Translations under genes and position numbers: made by a program | The notes under the pieces: model-generated | The model's input: the letters and a program-made list of their open reading frames with translations, nothing else | What the model was told of the DNA's origin: nothing | Database searches by the model: none | Part shown: positions 37,915 through 41,374 of the stretch, in pieces | How positions within the stretch are numbered: the stretch's first letter is position 1 | Layout of the letters: every line of letters begins with the position of its first letter | Origin: an uncultured Bacteroidales bacterium | Lineage (GTDB): Bacteria > Bacteroidota > Bacteroidia > Bacteroidales > Bacteroidaceae | Reading direction: 5' to 3' | DNA: 41,374 nucleotides | Assembly (NCBI GenBank): GCA_902781515.1 | Contig: CACZJU010000017.1 | Coordinates: forward strand, 1-41,374

Positions 37915-40320
37915 ATGAAACGAATCTTTACCTTATTGTTGATGACAGTGTCCTTAGGAATATGGGCACAGGAAGACAAGACAAGTCTCATCCAGAACCC
38001 TTCGTTCGAAACCGACGGAACGTCAGGATGGACTGTTAACAACATGCAAACACAGAGCAACTCGGTGTTCACGCGCAAGGCCGGTACCTACTATCTGGAA
38101 AAGTGGGTCAACATCGGTCAGCAGATTGGCGAGGCCAGCGTGGTGCAGACCCTCAAGAACCTGCCGCAGGGTAACTACCAACTGACGGCAGGAGCGCTGC
38201 ACATACAGCAGTCGGGTAGTGGCAGCACCACCAACAGCGGCTCGGCACAGACCGGAGCCTATATCGTTGCTGGAACCGCGCGACAGGTCGTTACGACTAT
38301 GAAGCAGTACACGCTCTCATTCTCCGTGCTCGCAGCTACCGAAAATGTGGAGATAGGTCTCGTGGCAGAACAGGCAACAGGCAACTATCTGTGTGTCGAT
38401 AACTTCAAGCTGAAATACATGGGAGCCATAGATGCCTCGAGCTATATCGGCGAAATCCAGAATCTTCTGACAGAGGCACAGGCTCTGCTCGACAAGGGCG
38501 TGCAGCAGACAGCCGCCAACAAACTTACGGCAGCCATAGAGACGGCAAACACAGCTATCGAGGGCACAGACATCGAAACGCTTTCGGCAGCCTACGATGG
38601 ACTGAAGACCGCCATCGCTGCCGGTAAAGCCTCGCGTGCTCTCTACGATGCCCTGCAAGCCCGCATCGACTATGCCCTGAAGGTCGTGAGCTGGTGGGAA
38701 AACTTGGAAAGCAAGGCCACAAAGGTTGCAACTCTGCGTACTGCCATAGAAACGGCACAGGGCAAGATGAACGACTACACGCTGAGCGACACCAAGCTGA
38801 AAACGGCCGTGAGCACCCTCAACAACAAGATTACTCCCGTTGACAAGAAGATATACTACAGCACCAATGCCTGCGGCACCTCGGATGATATGAAGGTCGC
38901 CACCAACCAGTGGTGCAACGCTCGCTCAATGCAGTCGAAGCACTGGGTTCTCTATTGGGAGGCAGGTTACGGCACCAATGTGCCCTCTGCCGTGCCCGGA
39001 ATCCTTGAGAATGCCGACCGCATCTTTGAGTTCTATGCCGACAGCCTGCAGTTCATCACCATCAACCAAGGCAAGTCGAAGACCGACACCTACAAGATGA
39101 TTATCCGCCTGCGCCACACCACCGATTGGGAAGCCAGCGGCAGCGGCATCGACGACCAGATAGGTCTGCTCACACTCTCCAATGGTGCCCACACCTCGCG
39201 CAGCGGTCAGACCGTAGCCCATGAGATAGGTCACTGCTTCCAGTATCAGACCCATTGCGACAACAGCGACACCGATGGCTTCAATTATAACTGGGGACAG
39301 TCCTCGCTGAACGTCTTCTGGGAGATGTGCGCCCAGTGGCAGGCCTACAAGTTCTATCCCACGATGCAGTTCGTGTGGGACAGCGGACAGGGTAACGACT
39401 GGTTCGGAGCTACCATCAACGGCCTCCATCGCCACCCCTTCAGCGTACACCTGCGCTACAACAACTACTTTATTCAGGACTACATCTGCCACCGTCACGG
39501 CATGGGTGCGATAGGTGCTCTCTGGAACAGTTCTAAGAGATACGACGACCCCTTCCAGGTGTATATGAAGAAATACATGACTGGCACCACGGCCGAGAAA
39601 ATCAGTCAGCTCGGCGACGAGATGTGGGAATACGGAGCACGCATGACCACCTTCGACCTCGACCCCATCCGTCAGTACGCAGGTTGGCGCATCCTTTTCC
39701 GCGACCAGACAGCCCTCAATCAGGAGGACGACGGATTCTGGAGCCCTAAGGCTGACAACTGCATCGAGAACTGGGGCAACAACGCCATCCGACTCAATGC
39801 CGCCTCCAACAAGACTGTCTTCGTGGAGTTCGTGGGCGAAGCTGGCAAGGAAGGCTACACTGCCCTGAACACCGAAAAAGCAGGCTGGCGCTACGGATTC
39901 GTGGCAATGCTCAAGGACAGCACCCGCGTCTATAGCGACATCGGACGTGCCACATACGCCGAACCCTCGGGCGTGCTCTCCTTCCAGTGCCCTGCCAACT
40001 GCAAATACCTGTGGCTCGTGGTCAGCGGAGCCCCCACCACATACTGGACACGCGACTGGCCAAGTTGGGATGCTGAAAGCACAGCCGAACAGTGGCCCTA
40101 TCGCGTCAAGCTCTATCAGACCAACGTCTATGGCAAGACCAACAACAACACCTTCCCCGACGGCATAGAGGAAATCAGAAATTCAGAAAATGAGAAAATG
40201 AGAAATGAGGTGTACGACCTCGCTGGTCGCCGCATCTCTGTGCCCTCTGGCTCCTCTGCGTCCTCTGTGCTCCCGAAGGGTATCTACATCATCAACGGCC
40301 GTCGTGTCCTCGTGAAGTAA
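37915..40320 (+). CDS. Secreted HEIGH-motif (DUF6055-like) metallopeptidase-type protein
   Basis: An 801-residue secreted protein. After a short signal peptide comes a carbohydrate-binding-like sandwich (SLIQNPSFETDGTSGWTV, ~22-165). A helical FIVAR-like segment follows (~175-305, LLTEAQALLDKG, KLTAAIETANTAI). The core domain (~310-720) contains TVAHEIGHCFQYQTHC with H436, E437 and H440 forming a zinc HExxH-type site, and DWFGATINGLHRHPFSVHLR. The end, VYDLAGRRI...LPKGIYIINGRRVLVK, is a type IX secretion-like tail. The layout recalls secreted glycoprotein- or glycan-targeting proteins of gut Bacteroidetes. Catalysis is inferred from the motif. Two tandem tracts interrupt the tail region (40177-40205, 40236-40271). 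Confidence 0.82.
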   Translation: MKRIFTLLLMTVSLGIWAQEDKTSLIQNPSFETDGTSGWTVNNMQTQSNSVFTRKAGTYYLEKWVNIGQQIGEASVVQTLKNLPQGNYQLTAGALHIQQSGSGSTTNSGSAQTGAYIVAGTARQVVTTMKQYTLSFSVLAATENVEIGLVAEQATGNYLCVDNFKLKYMGAIDASSYIGEIQNLLTEAQALLDKGVQQTAANKLTAAIETANTAIEGTDIETLSAAYDGLKTAIAAGKASRALYDALQARIDYALKVVSWWENLESKATKVATLRTAIETAQGKMNDYTLSDTKLKTAVSTLNNKITPVDKKIYYSTNACGTSDDMKVATNQWCNARSMQSKHWVLYWEAGYGTNVPSAVPGILENADRIFEFYADSLQFITINQGKSKTDTYKMIIRLRHTTDWEASGSGIDDQIGLLTLSNGAHTSRSGQTVAHEIGHCFQYQTHCDNSDTDGFNYNWGQSSLNVFWEMCAQWQAYKFYPTMQFVWDSGQGNDWFGATINGLHRHPFSVHLRYNNYFIQDYICHRHGMGAIGALWNSSKRYDDPFQVYMKKYMTGTTAEKISQLGDEMWEYGARMTTFDLDPIRQYAGWRILFRDQTALNQEDDGFWSPKADNCIENWGNNAIRLNAASNKTVFVEFVGEAGKEGYTALNTEKAGWRYGFVAMLKDSTRVYSDIGRATYAEPSGVLSFQCPANCKYLWLVVSGAPTTYWTRDWPSWDAESTAEQWPYRVKLYQTNVYGKTNNNTFPDGIEEIRNSENEKMRNEVYDLAGRRISVPSGSSASSVLPKGIYIINGRRVLVK
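40177..40205. repeat. 29-bp stretch identical to 13481-13509
   Basis: AGAAATTCAGAAAATG followed by AGAAAATGAGAAA, with 8-bp internal periodicity. It is identical to the PL11 locus and in the same codon phase (RNSENEKMR), just before the VYDL(A/S)GRR tail. Confidence 0.9.
40236..40271. repeat. 9-bp tandem tract in the sorting tail
   Basis: CTCTGTGCC, CTCTGGCTC, CTCTGCGTC, CTCTGTGCT: four in-frame 9-bp units encoding SVPSGSSASSVLP between GRRI and KGIYI. This is the same linker that holds heptamers in the PL11 protein. Confidence 0.85.
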
Positions 40321-40337
40321 AAAAGTTGGCGTAAATG

Positions 40338-40368
40338 TTTGGTAATTAGTTTATAATAACTAAATTTG
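40338..40368 (+). promoter_or_regulatory. Promoter of the second lipocalin-like lipoprotein gene
   Basis: TTTG (40338-40341), a 19-bp gap and TAAATTTG (40361-40368), full consensus, followed by an A-rich leader of about 36 nt with no Shine-Dalgarno sequence. Confidence 0.7.
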
Positions 40369-40411
40369 TAGGCGACAATAACTTAAAACAATCTTTTATA
40401 ACAACAAAAAA

Positions 40412-41245
40412 ATGAAAAAGACATTAAAAACATTGAGCCTCTTGTTAGGCTTCGCAGTATGCATTGCGGGAAGCATGACGCTCGCATCATGTGGTGACGA
40501 CGATGACGAGGTTACCATTCCAAACTCTTCTGACAACATTTCCACCTCTGACCTTGTTGGTACATGGAACATAGCCGGACAAGACGGTCATTCCACATGG
40601 GTTTTCACCAACGACAAACTGACTATTACCAACTGGGGTACTCAGGAATTCGACGGTCCCTACACGGTCAATGGTGACAAGATTACCTACAGAACAAAGT
40701 ATCGGCAATACAATCCGCAGACCCAACAACAGGAAGAAGTAGAGGGTGACATCACGGTCAAGATTGGTCTCATCTGCGACAAGGCAGTGCTTGTGCTGAA
40801 GAGTGAGGTGCAGAACGAGCAGGGCACCGACTACGAGTTCTCTTACGTCATGTTCAAGGAGGGCAAGAACATTACTGCTACCGCCAACGACATTCAGGGA
40901 ACATGGGATTGGTACATGCATGGCGACCAAACCTACGTCAGAACACGTTTGACCATCAGCGGCAACACGTTCGACATGATTATCACTCCTTGGGGACAAC
41001 GCTACACAGGTACCTTCACCTATGCCAATGGATATATTACGCTTAACACCGAGCATGGCTACACCACACGTGAGGAAGGCTCTGGCGACGGCTTTGGCGA
41101 AGGTGACTTAGACCCAGAAACCCTTGAGGGCACATGGAAGAATCTCAACAACTGGTATATCTGGGAAAAGATGCCATTCGTTGCCAACGGCAATGAAGCC
41201 TACGGCATTGTAGCCAATCTGTCCGCTCTTTTCTACAAGAAGTAA
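40412..41245 (+). CDS. Lipoprotein with lipocalin-like repeats
   Basis: A 277-residue lipoprotein: signal MKKTLKTLSLLLGFAVCIAG, lipobox LASC at about 27, then GDDDDE. GxW-type repeat starts are at LVGTWNIAGQDG (~49), IQGTWDWYMHG (~163) and LEGTWKNLNNW (~243). The first two open lipocalin-like barrels (STWVFTNDKLTI; RLTISGNTFDMIITPWG). The third is short and may close the second. The design is shared with the protein at 20308-21465, so the two are probably paralogues. It is likely exported to the outer membrane. Ligand and role are unknown. Own promoter and strong terminator make it a single-gene unit. Confidence 0.8.
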   Translation: MKKTLKTLSLLLGFAVCIAGSMTLASCGDDDDEVTIPNSSDNISTSDLVGTWNIAGQDGHSTWVFTNDKLTITNWGTQEFDGPYTVNGDKITYRTKYRQYNPQTQQQEEVEGDITVKIGLICDKAVLVLKSEVQNEQGTDYEFSYVMFKEGKNITATANDIQGTWDWYMHGDQTYVRTRLTISGNTFDMIITPWGQRYTGTFTYANGYITLNTEHGYTTREEGSGDGFGEGDLDPETLEGTWKNLNNWYIWEKMPFVANGNEAYGIVANLSALFYKK

Positions 41246-41281
41246 AAGATTAGACGATAATCCAAATACTTATCGCAAAGC

Positions 41282-41319
41282 AAAAGCCCCCGCGCCACAT
41301 CGGCACGAGGGCTTTTTTT
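41282..41319 (+). terminator. Terminator of the lipocalin-like lipoprotein gene
   Basis: AAAAGCCC (41282-41289) pairs with GGGCTTTT (41109+200 to 41116+200, that is 41309-41316), with further inner pairs up to 41296/41302, and is followed by a run of T to 41319. It starts 37 bases after the stop. Confidence 0.88.
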
Positions 41320-41321
41320 GG

Positions 41322-41342
41322 TATACAGTATACAGTATACAG
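41322..41342. repeat. Three TATACAG heptamers
   Basis: Three perfect tandem copies of TATACAG just after the terminator. The rest of the window to 41374 shows no gene. Confidence 0.9.
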
Positions 41343-41374
41343 TTTCTATTTGCATGGGTGTGTATGCTTACTTA

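Overview
The window looks like chromosome from a Bacteroidales organism, most probably a Prevotellaceae member (Prevotella/Segatella group). The signs are Bacteroidetes promoters (TTTG, a 19-20 bp gap, then TAnnTTTG) in front of many genes, almost no Shine-Dalgarno sequences, lipoproteins with an SCGDD lipobox and acidic tail, type IX (Por) secretion-like C-terminal tails, NigD and GldE proteins, and pectin-degrading enzymes. No rRNA, tRNA, CRISPR array, insertion sequence or integrase was seen.

Layout. 1-1.07 kb: 3' part of a VapE-type primase/helicase gene (the only mobile-element-like gene), followed by iteron-like repeats, a strong hairpin and a periodic repeat array. 1.5-3.1 kb: a GH43 glycosidase and RidA. 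3.4-6.0 kb: anaerobic ribonucleotide reductase nrdD-nrdG. 6.0-9.1 kb: a YhcH-type protein, a sugar nucleotidyltransferase, and ssb-gldE. 9.1-17.5 kb: a rhamnogalacturonan degradation locus (giant PL11 lyase, GH2 glycosidase, secreted alpha/beta hydrolase) without SusC/SusD. 17.8-19.1 kb: an SPFH membrane protein, a 45-residue DUF4177 protein and an Arc-type DNA-binding protein. 19.1-26.4 kb, minus strand: mnmA, a lipocalin-like lipoprotein, then a PASTA protein-rluD-ddl-acyltransferase-NigD run, and rpmH. 26.5-30.4 kb: efp, a glycosyltransferase, radC, a SufT-like protein and lpxH. 30.4-35.0 kb, minus strand: tcdA, a creatininase-family protein, an FAD oxidoreductase and radA. 35.0-41.2 kb: a U32 protein, a membrane lipoprotein with zinc ribbon, a secreted HEIGH-motif DUF6055-like protein, and a second lipocalin-like lipoprotein.

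Most genes are ordinary core genes. The unusual content is in repeats. (1) Two intergenic arrays 26 kb apart are built of degenerate dyad-symmetric units at a strict pitch of about 22.5-23 bp. The core sequence changes along each array while pitch and dyad symmetry persist. (2) More than 20 short tandem tracts occur, nearly all with a period of exactly 7 bp but each with a different heptamer. They lie in leaders, across stop codons and in frame inside genes, including radA, mnmA, the U32 gene, the FAD oxidoreductase, the acyltransferase, GH2 and PL11. (3) A separate 29-bp element is present once between genes and once in frame inside the U32 gene. These are the best candidates here for an undescribed system.
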